This document shows, piece after piece, positions 29,859 through 41,372 of a stretch of DNA of 64,000 nucleotides; position 1 is the stretch's first letter, and each line of letters opens with the position of its first letter. The DNA is from Tausonia pullulans (lineage: Eukaryota; Basidiomycota; Tremellomycetes; Cystofilobasidiales; Mrakiaceae): NCBI GenBank assembly GCA_951802195.1, contig OX637638.1, positions 496,001 through 560,000 on the forward strand. The letters run 5' to 3'. Both the position numbers and the translations under genes were made by a program. Below the pieces are notes generated by a model, which did not search any database, was not told where the DNA came from, and saw only the letters and a list, made by a program, of their open reading frames with translations.

Positions 29859-32800
29859 ACATCGTGACAAAGCTCGGATATATCGCAGATAGCGGAACTA
29901 CGAATCACATCGTAGGAGAGCGAGAACGCTTCGTCAAGTACAAGCAGTTCAAACACACGGTCAGGACGGCCGACGGAACTCCAGCACAGGTATTAGGAAT
30001 CGGAGAAATCCGCCTGCGCTCGAGAGTGGGAGGAGTCGAGAGGTACTTCACGATCTCGGAGGTATATCACATCCCCGGGTTTGCAAACCTCATCAGCATT
30101 GGACAACTCGGCAATAAAGGAGTCGAGACGAGATTCCCCAAGAGGGAGCTCACCTCCAAGAAGCACTGTCAATTCATTAGAAACGGGCAAGTCTTCATGG
30201 AGGGTCGGGAGGTTTCGAAAAACCTCTACATGCTGGATGTGACCGACTCAGGAAGAGCCGGCACAAGGGAGGAGGACGTGGCGTTCACGGCATCGGGAGT
30301 CGACAAGATCGAACTCGTCCACCGCCGGCTCGGCCATGCCTCCATCTCAGCAATGGAGAAGCTCATCAGTCAGAGACTTCTACCAGCCTTCACGAAGGAG
30401 GACATCGATGGATTCAAAGAACGAATCTGCGTGCCTTGCGTAGAAGGGAAACAACATCGGAACCCCTTTCCCACCTCCACAACCAAAACGACCTCTCCGC
30501 TTGAACTTATTCACACGGATCTCCAAGGGCCAATGCCCGTCCCGTCAGCGCAAGGAAAGCGCTTCATGATGACGATTTGGGACGACTTCTCGAACTACCA
30601 TTGGTCGTTCGCTTTGGAACGGAAGTCGGAGGCGTTAGCGACATTTATCGCATGGAGGAAGAAGGAAGAAAAACGGACCGGTCACGTCGTCAAACGGATC
30701 AGGTCAGACAACGGCGGGGAATACACGTCAAAGGACTACGAGTCCTATCTCCGGGACGAGGGGATTACCCAGGAGACGACCATCCCACGCACACCTCAAC
30801 AGAACGGCAAGGCAGAACGAGGAATGCGGACCATCGAGGAGAAGCTCACCTGCGCGCTACGAGACGCGAGGGAGCTTGACCCATCGTACTGGGCGGAAGC
30901 CATGAACTACGTCACTTATACGATTAACCGCATCCCATCCGCCTCGATCAACCATCAAACCCCATTCCAGGCCTGTCACAAGCGGAAACCCGACCTCACC
31001 TACCTTCGAGCATTCGGAAGCATCGCGTATGCACTCGATCCGGAAAGGAAGAAGCACCAGTCAAAAGCGATCAAATGCATCTTCCTCGGATACGGCGAAC
31101 CCGAAGGGAAGAAGGCGTACCGACTCCAGGTCTTCGGCAGCCCCAAGAGGGCCATCATATACTCGCGCGACGTGATCTTCGACGAAACGTTCGGGGCACT
31201 AAAAACAGCGGAGTTGCCGACGGTCGGATCAAATGGATCCAGGGAAGAGGAGGAAATAAAAGGAATAGATCAGCCGAAAGAGGACAAGGCGACGGAACAA
31301 GCACAACCGTCCAAGCAGCCAGAAGTGCCACAAGACCCGCTCGGGAAAGCCGAAGCAGGCAAACCAAAGACATCCCGCCTCAAGCCCTCGTGGTACTATG
31401 AGGAGGTCGAGGAAGACCAGCCCGCTGTTCAATCGAGTGGGAGCTACGGTCGAGGGATGCGAAACAGGTCGATCGCGGAAGTAGCGGACACGGCGAAATA
31501 CATCCAAACGGACTACGACATAACCGATTTCGTTTCAGAGGACTTCGTCGGCCACGCGTATGCGGCAAGACCAAACCTCGAGGATCTCCCATCACCCTCA
31601 CTACCCAAGACGTACGAAGAAGCAATGACGTCGGAGCACGCATACTTCTGGAGGGAAGCAATGGACGAAGAGATGGCCTCGATGGAAGGGAACGGAGTCT
31701 TTGAACTCACGGAGCTACCCTCGGGATCGAAAACGGTCGGAGGGCGCTGGGTGTACGCGCTCAAGAAAGGAGCAGACGGGAGGATCACTCGCTTCAAGGC
31801 TAGATGGGTGGCCAAGGGCTACTGTCAGCGCGAAGGAGTGGACTACGTCGAGACGTACGCGCCGGTATCCAAGCTCAACTCCCTGAGGATCGTCCTCGCC
31901 ATAGCGGCATTAGAGGACCTCGACCTAGTCCAAGGAGACTTCAAAACGGCGTTCCTCACGGCAGACTTGGTCGAAACTGTCTACATGGATCAGCCAACAG
32001 GGTATGAACAGAAGGGAGGGCAGGACAAGAAACTGGTCGCGCACCTCCTCAAGGCCCTATACGGATTCAAACAATCTCCCCTCGCACCATTCCTCGAGGT
32101 TCTTCCAAACACGGCTCAACCTCTATCCCCTCGAAGCGGATCACTGCGTCTACATAGGACATCGCGAAGGACGACGGATCATCTTGGTCCAGTACGTCGA
32201 CGACTTCGTCGCAGCAGGAGGAAAGGAAGACCTAAGATGGGTAATGGAGGAGATCCAAAAGGAGTTCAAAATCGAAGATCGAGGAGATCTTAATCCCGGA
32301 ACCATTCTCGGGATCGACGTTCAACGGGACCGAACGGCAGGAACAATGTTCCTCAGCCAGCAACGATACGTCGAATCGGCCCTCGAACGCTTCAACATGA
32401 GCACCGCCAAACCAAACAAGGTCCCGATGGACGACTTTCGACAACTGTCAGTCCAATCAGAGGATCTCGCCTCGTCAGAAAAAGAAAAGCTGGCCGGTGT
32501 GCCGTACCTCGAGGCGGTCGGCTCCCTCATGTATCTTCAGGTCTGCACCCGACCGGACATCGCTTTCGGGGTCGGAGTCGTTAGCCGATTCAGCTCGGAT
32601 CCTCGAAGGGCCCACTGGGGAGCAGCCAAGAAGATCTTCCGATACCTACAAGGATCGGCAGACACAACGCTCACGCTAGGAGGGAAACCAGATGCGCCGC
32701 TCATAGAACTTTGGACGGATTCCGACTACGCTGGAGATCACGAGTCACGACGATCAACCACAGGATTCATCGTCAAAGTTCTTGGATCAACTGTCATCTG

Positions 32801-33119
32801 GGCGAGCAGACGTCAAAAGGCAGTCAGCCGATCATCCCTTGAGGCGGAGTACATAGCCCTCTCAGCCGGATGCCAGACCCTAAGATGGGTCGCCAAACTC
32901 CTAGCACAGCTCGGATTCGACTTCACTTTAATCCCGGTCAACGTCGACAATCAAGGAGCGATCGAGACAACCAAAAACGGGACGCATTCGGAGAAGACGA
33001 AGCACATCGACGTCGCCTACAGTACGGGCGAGAGGCATTGCAGAGCGGATTTATCGAACTCCAATACTGTCCAACGGAGGACATGCTCGCAGACCTACTC
33101 ACAAAAGCCCTGGGCGTAG
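29654..33119 (+). pseudogene. Copia pol region, family B (B2)
   Basis: Protease (ADSGTTNHIV), integrase (LVHRRLGHAS, RSDNGGEY), RT (ARWVAKGYCQREGVDYVETYAP, written here as motif only up to its key KGYCQREG, and YVDDF) and RNase H (TDSDYAGD) all lie here in order, not all in one frame. Treated as a broken fossil with about two interruptions across the element. Confidence 0.8.
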
Positions 33120-33251
33120 AGAAACTCGAACGCTTCAAGAAGTCATTAGGCATCACGGACCACCGCTCGCGTATGGACCCGAAGACTGGCCAAAGTACAG
33201 GAAGATGATCAGGAGCGGAAATGAAGTAGGTCTCAGCTCATCGAGTGGGAG

Positions 33252-33427
33252 TGTTGGAAGGAGCGATTCACGGAGACCTATAATCTAGTAGTTTTCATCC
33301 CTTGTCCTCCCTTTGTAGTACTTTTTACGCCACTAGGTTAACCTTATATGAGCGGGTAGAGTCGAGTGGGTATATGAAATAAGCTTGCAACCACATTGGA
33401 CCCCAGGGCGAACATAGACCTTCAACA
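33252..33427 (+). repeat. B2 3' LTR
   Basis: 176 bp, read as identical to the 5' LTR. It is preceded by the purine tract TCGAGTGGGAG (33241-33251), the same tract used by family A. Confidence 0.95.
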
Positions 33428-33718
33428 GGCTCTTCGTCTGTGTAGCATCGCCCTTAATTGCTCGGCTTCCATATTTTCAGCCTCTCTTCAGCCACACTGT
33501 CCCACACTCTTTGTTTTCTTACCCGTAGCCCATAAGACGCTTAGTTCATCGTACCTTTTGTTCTGCACTCTGACTACTATTTGGATTCGACGAATCTGCC
33601 CAAGACCTCGAAGCGAGCCTGTGCCACTGCCATCACTTCAGTCTACTACTCTCCCTACGCTCCTACCCTCCGTCATCCTTAGCCCTTGACCCTTGGGCCA
33701 TTCCTAACAGGGGGCTCC

Positions 33719-34114
33719 TGTCAGGATCTCGCGGACTTGCCACCTTGGTTCTGCCCTGGGTAACTCTGTGCCTGTGTTGCCTTCTCCCTGCTTGCTCCGC
33801 ATTCCCTCATCTTGGACCACTATTTCGCGATATTGGCTCGCGCTCTTTGTCTCATTACCCTTTCTTCTCTTTTTATCCGTCATCTGCCCTACACTCTTTG
33901 TGTTCTCGCGCTTCTCACCCCCTCCCTTGTTCTTACCCCTGGTCCATAAAACGCTCAGTTCATCGTAGATTTTATTCTGTACTCTGACTATCAATTGGGC
34001 CCGACAAACCTGCCTAAGACCTCGAAGCGAGCCTGTGACTGCCAGCACTTCAGTCTAGTACTCCACCTACGCCGCTCTTCTCACCTCTCCTCCTCAGCCC
34101 TTGACCCTCGGGCC
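33719..34114 (+). repeat. Relic Ty3/gypsy LTR
   Basis: Starts TGTCAGGATC after a second copy of the GGGGGCTCC tract (33710-33718). It follows the E LTR in blocks: the AAAACGC/AGACGC region, GACCTCGAAGCGAGCCTGTG, CACTTCAGTCTA and CCCTTGACCC. It is clearly diverged from the E LTR and is an older relative, not a recent duplicate. The right edge is approximate. Confidence 0.65.
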
Positions 34115-34617
34115 AAAGGGCAGTGCTGTTCACCACTTCTCGACCTAAAATCTCACTCTGCAACGCACGTCGAAGGCCCACTGACACTTCCACCGCAATT
34201 TGATTTTGTTGGGTAAGTCTTGCGTCAGGCAAGCGCGAGATTCAACGAAAAGCGAGGAGATACACCGAGCGAATGGCGAGCCTCACCCCGAGACGGACGT
34301 AAGGGGACATTCTGTGCTCCAAACGCCGAATTGCAACGAAAGAAGGAAGACCGCCGCAAGGTGTCGGTCGCGCTCAACTGGCTTTATCCTTAAAACCCCG
34401 CTGCCTGTCACTTCAAAAGCGCTCTCGCGTTGCAAGATTGTGGACGACGTGACTCTGGAACCACTTGAGATCTTTGCAGAAGGCTGGCAGACAAGCTGAG
34501 CTTGACGCTAGCCGTCAAGGATGACAAGAAGTGCTCCGCGAGCCGTTGGGGCATGGGACAGTCTCGCCGCTCATTCCAAGTAAGCGAGCAACGGATCGGG
34601 GGGAAGCGCCTTAGCGT
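34115..34617. other. Boundary between transposon block and host genes
   Basis: About 500 bases between the last gypsy LTR relic and the end of ATX1. I see no supported gene, RNA or repeat. It probably includes the 3' untranslated region of ATX1. Confidence 0.5.
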
Positions 34618-35347
34618 TCAAATGTAGGGGCTGGTGATCTCTTCGCTCTTGATGATCTGGAGCGTTAGATAAAGCGAGAGCGCCAGGAGTGTATCAGAAC
34701 TCGCAAAGCGTATGAGGCGTAAGAGGAGACGAGCAGCTCGTCATCTCAGCATTCGCACGCACCTCCTTGCCGGTCTTGCCAATCTTCTCCGTCACCGTCG
34801 CAAAGGATGGCATGTCCCGACCGGGAACGTTGAAAATCTTAACAGTTTGCGTCGAGAGGTCAACCTCGAACTGGTCGGCTGCCAGCGATCAGCCAGAGGG
34901 CGGGACATGGTAGTCCAGTCGCATGCAGGTAGGATGCGTGACGTGTCGTCCACGCCGGACAGGACGCGGCGAGACAGAGGATGGATACGCCATGACAGTG
35001 GAGAGGGAGGAAGTAGGAACTCTTGCGTCAGCTGTCATCTCATCAGGGCAGAAAACAAGGGCCTAGCTGACTGACCAGGAAGGATCTTGGTCAGAGCCCG
35101 GGTGACGGCCGACGAGCATCCACCGCACGTCATCTTGACGTCGTATTGGTATTTCTGCCAAAAAAAAACAAGCACGACCATGGTCAGTAAAGGGACTTCT
35201 TTCCTCCAGGATTCTCTGTGTTCGAAAAACGCACGACGGGCCCTATGGGAGCTTCAGTCTGAGAGAGGTGTATGATGCGGGTCAGCCCGCCGTTTTCCCG
35301 GCCAAGGTGGGTTGTTGATGTCCACGAGGGCACAGACTCACAGCCAT
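34618..35347 (-). CDS. ATX1: Copper metallochaperone Atx1
   Basis: Small cytosolic HMA-domain protein that carries Cu(I) to the Golgi copper ATPase. Model of four exons: 35342-35347, 35076-35154, 34763-34878 and 34618-34656, giving 79 residues (yeast Atx1 is 73). The Cu-binding loop is MTCGGCS, followed by the strand DQFEVDLSTQTVKI and TVTEKIGKTGKE, which matches the conserved Lys-rich end of Atx1. The last intron has a clear branch-point-like CTAAC. The first exon encodes only Met-Ala. An alternative start at 35181 would read into exon 2 as MVVLVFFWQK, which I consider less likely. Function is firm; the start is less sure. Confidence 0.88.
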
Positions 35348-35539
35348 GATGGATTGAGGGTAACGAGACAAGGACGGGAGAAGGACGAGGCCGGGGGCGG
35401 GGTTGATGGAAGTTGGGAGGTATGTTGACAGTGGAACGCGAGGACAAGGCAAGGCAGCCCGGAGGTCTCCGCCTGTGTTCCTTGACGACTAATCAGACTC
35501 AATACAGAGCCCGCGTGCGAGGAAGGATCGGCATAACAG

Positions 35540-36888
35540 TCATGGCAAAACATCGAGCATAATCAAGGGAGGGAAGCCATCTAAACGTGGAGCAAGAGAA
35601 ATTCTAAGAGTATCTGTTCGTAAATTGTCCCCATCTATCGAGCTAGCCTGGAGGAACCTGGCCTGCACCTCTGCGGAAGGACTCGAAGACGATCCAGACA
35701 ATATCGAGGACAAAGTCCTGAACAAGGGAGAGAGCCCTGCTCTGAGCAGCTGGAACGAGAAGTAGATGTCACATAAACTTGGGTCTCGTGTGTGGAGCGA
35801 CTCGAGGAGGGTGGGCTCACCAGCCGAGATGAGCGTGATGAGAAGAGCTTGGAGATTGAGCTGGTTCCAAACGGCCTTCACGGCGCGGAAGATGCAAAAA
35901 AAGGCAAGAGAGAGATGGGTGAGTATCTGTAGACGGGAGAGAGAAGGGGGGAGACTAGCGATCAGCGACGACTAGACCCCACGCTCTGTCTCCATCTCGA
36001 TGGACGCACGCCTGAGTGTCGCAACCATCCGCCCAAGGCCACCAAACCCTTGACGACATCCTCCTTCCAGTCCCACGCAGGGGCTTCGCTAGCTTGCTGA
36101 GAGGCGAGGTCGCCTTGTGCAACGTTAGGGCCAGTGGAACCAGCACCGAGGCCGAGAGTGGAGTAGAAGACAGCCCATTCCGCTGGGTGGTGTGCGAGGT
36201 AATGGGGTGGGATGGACATGACAAACATGCTGAGAGCCGTAGCGCAGAGGTGGACTGAAGCAGGATAGAAGAAGCGAATCAGATCTCGCCCCTCTCGTTC
36301 GGAGGGATTGTCCTGAGCATCTTAAGGAGAGGGCACGTACCGACGTACTCCAGGTCGGCGGCGTCAGCACCCTTGGCGTCCTCCTCAACGGCCTCTTGAA
36401 GCAGGCGGATGCCCATGGAGAGCTTGTTGGTGCTAAGGCCTGGCGTAGTCGAGGAGGCCGCTCGGCCAGGTTGGAAGAAGAAGAAGGACGACCGGCCGGG
36501 CGAGTCAGGGTGTGTCCAGGCGGCATTCGCCGATACCGTTGCAGGAGGGTGGATGTGAGGGAGACGGCGGGAGGCACCGGCAGCCCTCGAGCTCGAAATG
36601 GAGGGAGGACGCGGAGGGCTTGGGGGCGGCGTTGTTGGAGCCGATGTCGTTCGAAGGCGAAGGTAATTCATTGAGAAGGGGTGGTTGTGCGGTGGTAGTT
36701 TGAGGTAAGGACTGCGAGAGGAGCGGGAGAAAGGCCGCTTTCGGAGGAGGACGAGGGCGAGGAGAGGAATGATTGTCGCCCTGCTCGTCCTCCTGTGCGC
36801 AGCCCTCTTGACATGTGATTTCGACAGCATCCCCGTCATCCCTCACTGGCGGCACGACGGCGAAAAACACGTGGGGCACGGGAGACAC
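35540..36888 (-). CDS. Unrecognised protein, about 360 aa, hydrophobic segment near C-terminus
   Basis: I do not recognise this family. Exon model: 36537-36888, 36341-36439, 36010-36254 and 35540-35926, with matching phases at each junction. The N-terminal third is Pro/Ser-rich. The middle reads NKLSMGIRLLQEAVEED, a helical stretch, then CATALSMFVMSIPPHYLAHH. The last exon starts with a hydrophobic run (ILTHLSLAFFCIFRAVKAVW) followed by LQALLITLI. It may be membrane-associated, possibly organellar. The start codon and first exon are uncertain; the three downstream exons are better supported by phase. Confidence 0.5.
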
Positions 36889-37173
36889 GGAATCCAGAAT
36901 GAGGATCTATTCAGGAGCATGATAGTCCAGACGCAGGGCGCGCTGGGGAAGGGGCCGATAGGGCGAGGGCTCTGGCGTGCGCGCGCATGCTTCTCACAAA
37001 TGCAGATCTTTCTTTCAGAGAACCAATCAGCATCGATCTTTCGGCCTACGCTACTCATTTGATGCTGGCTTTGAACCGCTTATCACATCGAGCTTCTCGA
37101 ATCCGAGTCATCAGTAACGACAGGATGCGGACGAGACAACGGACAGCCACGCAACGCATGAAGATCACTCTTG

Positions 37174-38396
37174 TCACGGGTTCCTGTCGACTGCGATAAT
37201 CCGAGGCTCCTTCAGTTTCTTGATCCGCTTGGGAACCATATTCTTGCCCTGCCGGACGAGGAGCTTCTTCCGTGGCTGGTCGACCTCAGCTTGAGCGTGC
37301 AGGTCTCCCTCTTCCGACCCGTCTGCCAGCGCCTTCAGCTCGCCGTCCATGCCAGGTGCTCCGATCTGGGTGTACCATGGCTCTCCGGGCTTCGGACCAG
37401 CAATGCGTTTGGGTGACTTGTTCAGGAACGGCGAAGAGAGCAGCAGCTTGCCGTGGCTCTGCGACGGCAGCAGTGTCCTGTATTGCTGCGGGGCCGGGGC
37501 CCGCTCCCGGCGATCAAACGAGCCAGACATCCTCTGCAGCATTTTCTGATGTGAAAAGAGGGAGGAAGGAAGCAGGGTTGATGGTCAATGAGCTCAGGAG
37601 TAACGACACGGAGACCGGCAGAGGTTGTCCGGGAGGGGCGGCAACAAACCTCGACTCTGAGCATCGACTGCATGAAGATAATGAAGGGTCAATCGCGACG
37701 GAGACTATGAAGAGGCGTCGCACGCACGCACCCCGTCGACAACGAAGCGGTCCATGACTTCAAGCGTCCTCTCCATGTCCTCTTTCGGATTTGAGAGCGT
37801 GACCCAGCCGTAGCCGCGGGAGATGCGTCGTCCGTCGGAGCGATCCCACGTAAGAATCCGAGCCGTCTTGGCCGGAATGCCCTGATTGTTGAAGATCTCA
37901 AGAAGCCGGGCTCTTGTCAATCCATGCGGAAGGCCGCGGATCTGATGTCGCCCGCACAACGCCAGCGGAAGGAGACACAAGAAGGCAGGGGCCGAGAAGG
38001 TGCGGGAAAACGAGCAGCAGATTGCATAGAGTGGGGAGAGAGCAGGAAGATACGTCAGCTTGCAAAGCCGGCCAACCGCCAAGACCAAATCAAAGCAAGC
38101 AGGGCCGGAACAACTTAGACTCCGGTAGAGAGGAGACTCACGCTGACGTGCGTCTTGGACTCCTTGGTCGGGCGAGGAGGCCGCGGCCAGCGTGGTGGAG
38201 GCGGGGTCCATGGCTCTGGCGGCGGGGTGTCGGCTCGGAGAGTGGGAAGGTACTTATACGACATGGACCGGACGAGCGAATGCGGGGCATGGACTGAGGT
38301 CGAAGTCGAGGTGGAGGTGAGGAGAGAAGAGGATGAGGAGGCTACTGAGGCGAGGCGCAGGACGGCCGGCAAGCCGATGCGAAGGGCTAAGGGCAT
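37174..38396 (-). CDS. RRM-domain RNA-binding protein, probably mitochondrial
   Basis: Three exons (38142-38396, 37732-37941, 37174-37545) give 278 residues. The N-terminus (MPLALRIGLPAVLRLASVAS) is rich in Arg, Ser and Leu and lacks acidic residues, as in mitochondrial presequences. A single RRM covers about residues 81-160: RNP2-like THVSIRGLP and RNP1-like SRGYGWVTL. The C-terminal tail is basic (RKKLLVRQGKNMVPKRIKKLK). It likely binds RNA, perhaps in mitochondria; target unknown. It is divergently transcribed from the proteasome gene. Confidence 0.75.
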
Positions 38397-38687
38397 GACA
38401 GAGTGGGTAAGGAGTAGGTGCAGAGGAAACTAGGTGGTGTGTAGCACGAGTGGTGCAGTGCGAATGTGAGGGGTGTGGTGGTTTCGGTGGAATGGCGATC
38501 CCAGCCAGCTAGCGGGGGGCGGCTTGTCTCGTCGTTGCTTGGCGACGAACGCCGACGCGAGTGTTCGCCCCCTTCCAGCGCGATGGCCGCGCGAGCTCGT
38601 TGTCGCTGGCTCCCTGTCCTCCTACTCTTCAACCATCATCCACCCCACCGCCCTCTTCTCCTCTCTCTCCTCCATCTTCGTATCAGC
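38397..38687. promoter_or_regulatory. Shared promoter region: RRM gene and proteasome alpha-1
   Basis: 291 bases between two divergent start codons. CT-rich stretches lie just upstream of the proteasome start. No defined proteasome-control element was identified by eye. Confidence 0.5.
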
Positions 38688-40639
38688 ATGTCCCGCGGTT
38701 CTTACGACAGGTAAGTCTACAGCCAGTTATAATGCTTCCTTGTCTGGGCCTTGTTGGGTCGACGACGGCGCCAGCAGCCTCCAGCCTTGTATCGCCTCGC
38801 ACTCACGTCCGTTCCACGCCTCGCGTCGCCTCGTCGTTGTCGGCTCCCCATTGCAACAGATACCTCACCGTCTTTTCTCCCGAAGGTATGTCTCTATAGA
38901 GATTCTCATACGCTCGAGTTCTAGCTGCTGGTATCCATTCACGCGTGCGTGGGCGTTGACTGGGCCACCCCACCTCCTCTTCTCTCCAGGTCGTCTCTAC
39001 CAAGTCGGTGCGTCCACTCACTCTTATGGAGCCTCCTCTCATATGGTCCCCAGCTGTTCTGACAAAGAGCCGTCTGTAAGAGTACGCCTTCAAGGCCATC
39101 ACTGGCTCGGGTATCACCGCTGTCGCGATCCGGGGAAAGGATACGGCCGTCGTCATCGTTCAGAAGAAGGTCCCTGTGCGTGTTTCCCCTCTGATGCCTT
39201 TGATGAGGATGATGGCCATCAGTAAGCGGCAAGGTGCTGATGCGAAAGAGATCTACAGGATAAGCTCGTCGACCCTGAGACGGTCACCCATCTCTTCCAG
39301 CTTACCCCGACGATCGGATGCGTCATGACAGGCCTCCTCCGTACGTCCTTGTCCTCGTCCTCGTCCTCTTTCTCGCCACCCCACTTGCTCTCCTTCCTCC
39401 TTTGATTTCATCTAACCTCTCCGGATGGAAAAAAAAATACAGCGGACGCCCGGTCTCAAGTCCAGCGAGCTCAAGCGGAGGCGGCCGAATGGCGGTATAA
39501 GTACGGGTACGAGATCGAGCCCGTCGATCGTGAGTACCTCTCTCTCTCTCCTTTCGTTTTGTCCTCGCTGTGGCGTGGCTCGCAACGGCCAGTCCATGGC
39601 AAGATCGTCTCCTCTAGCGGCCGAAGAGGTGCAGGCAGGGCTCGGTTTCACAGCCACAACCCGTAGCCTTCCCTTCTCTGTTGACGCGTCTTCCTTCGCC
39701 TCGCCCTTGGGGCGTTGCGCCGTGGGAGCGCATGCCAGACCGTGGCCACGCGCCTCTGCTCATTTGAGAGATTGATTTTGACTTGCTCTCTTTTGACCTT
39801 CCTACCAGTCGCTCGGCGTATGGCCAACATCAACCAGGTGTACACGCAGCGCGCGGGCATGCGGCCTCTTGGTGTGGGTGAGTAGTCTGCACGCGATTCG
39901 CGGCTCTGGGGCCTCCTTCCCTGCTCGGCAAGGAGCGCAATAGGCGAGAGGAAAGGCCGCGTATCTTTCCTTTCCTCCCCAACAAGTGTCTAGCCGGCTA
40001 GAATCATCGGATGATACGTCGCCCCTGAGTGCATGTTGGACGCTGAGCAACTTTATTTCGTTTGTTTTCCTCTTTCATAGTGATGACCCTCATTGGAACG
40101 GACTCGGAGCTCGGCCCCCAGGTCTACAAGGTCGACCCAGCTGGGTACTACGTTGGCTTTAAGGCGACCGCGTCTGGCCAGAAGCAGACGGAGGCGATGA
40201 ACTTCGTACGCCATCGTTGTCGCTCACGCGCGGACGTCCAAAAGTCATGAGAGCTGACGTTCCTGGACATATGTGATACTGTAGCTGGAGAAGAAGTGGA
40301 AGAAGGTCGAAGACCCAGACGCCCCCGAGTCCGCCGCAGATGCTGTCAATGGTCTCACGCGGGCCGAGACGATCGAGGTATGTCGCCGGGGCTCGTCTTC
40401 CGTCGTTTTCTGTTGACCTGGATTGCTTGCTGTCGACCCAGCTCGCCATTGAGACTCTTTCCACTATCCTCGCTACGGACTTCAAGGCCGGCGAGATCGA
40501 ACTCGCCGTCGTCTCCACGGCTGCGGACGAGCCCCAACCGAACACGACAGCTGCCGCGGCAAAGGACAGGGGTGTCTGGCGGGTACTCGGCGAGGAGGAG
40601 AAGACGGAGTGGCTCGTCCGGGTCGGCGAGCAGGATTGA
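38688..40639 (+). CDS. SCL1: 20S proteasome subunit alpha-1 (PSMA6/Scl1 type)
   Basis: Structural outer-ring subunit of the 20S proteasome. Ten exons: 38688-38710, 38860-38885, 38990-39007, 39081-39175, 39259-39340, 39443-39529, 39809-39877, 40081-40205, 40285-40377 and 40442-40639, totalling 271 residues. The joined start reads [20 protein letters not shown] then QVEYAFKAI, the alpha-subunit signature. Later landmarks are [23 protein letters not shown] and the KKWKK region. Alpha subunits lack the catalytic Thr, as here. The four shortest exons are at the 5' end (18-26 nt for the first three). The match to alpha-1 rather than other alpha subunits rests on the N-terminus and MRPLGV. Confidence 0.95.
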
Positions 40640-41372
40640 GACAATTCGGATTCATGCGTATTGCCCTCTGTTGTCTGTGTACGGGTGGGCCACCACTACT
40701 TCAAGTGATCTTGGGCATAAGCGAGCACCAGCGGATCGATCCATTCATTCCACAGGCAAGCAGTGGTTGTCCATCGTCCCCAATTCTTGCGGCGTTGGAG
40801 GAGGAACGTCATGTGGTGGAGGTAAGCCTCTCTTTTTCCCGCCTCTCATTCAGATCATGGCACTAACGTGGTGTGAGATTTTTCCTCAAGCAAAAATGTA
40901 GAAAGAGGATCTTGTATTGGCGTTGCACTACCTCAGATTGCATCAAGTCCCGCTGTTTCCTACTGCCTAAACCGTCCTGTACGTGCACTTCTATCTCAAA
41001 TCACGCACGGCTCTCCTCCCCGTACCGCTCTTCTTTTCCCCCTCCCCCTCGAAGTCTCGTCTGCAAATCCATGAGAATCCTTCGAACACAAGTGAGGAAG
41101 TAAACCTAAGCAAAGCAAAGATAGGACAGCCCTCAGATAGAGATACAGTGAGATAACAAAAGCGCGCCGGTCTGGTGCTGAGCTCTCCCCTTCCATTTCA
41201 TCCTACAATGCGCCCCTTCCCCCTCCCCCCCCCCTCCCCCCAACTTCTTCCACCGAAGTGAGCTAAGGGCAGCCAGGACGGTAATGATGACCCCTCGAAG
41301 TCTGGACGACCTCGCCTCAAGCATGCCTCTACTCTGTCCCGCCGATGGATCTTGTCCTCATCCCTGACGCCA
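40640..41372. other. Intergenic, convergent 3' ends
   Basis: Between the proteasome and GT15-A stop codons. I find no coding signal. It contains a C-rich run at 41213-41242. Confidence 0.6.

Larger units (their letters stand above)
28724..33427 (+). mobile_element. Copia family B element B2, full length, inside the gypsy LTR
   Basis: Complete Ty1/copia element with two 176-bp LTRs read as identical, flanked by the 5-bp duplication GGCTC (28719-28723 and 33428-33432). Gag (start 28923), protease, integrase, RT and RNase H are all present, but the coding region has about two breaks. Identical LTRs suggest a recent insertion. It gives the expected intact layout for B1. Confidence 0.95.
23747..33709 (+). 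mobile_element. Ty3/gypsy chromovirus E, its 3' LTR interrupted by B2
   Basis: Plus-strand gypsy element: gag from 23770 with a CCHC knuckle (CLYCASKDHQVINC, about 24646-24687), then protease (LDSGATSNF), RT (YLDDILIF), RNase H, integrase and a C-terminal chromodomain (VHWQGYRDEEDTWE, about 28430-28475). RT before integrase is the Ty3/gypsy order. The coding region is broken about four times. No 5' LTR is visible; the 5' end is replaced by D and the solo LTR. The 3' LTR runs 28645-28723 and resumes at 33428-33709. Probably the oldest layer in the block. Confidence 0.88.

Noticed and set aside
34712-35074. 120-residue plus-strand frame
   Set aside because: Lies opposite ATX1 exon 2 and introns; no family features.
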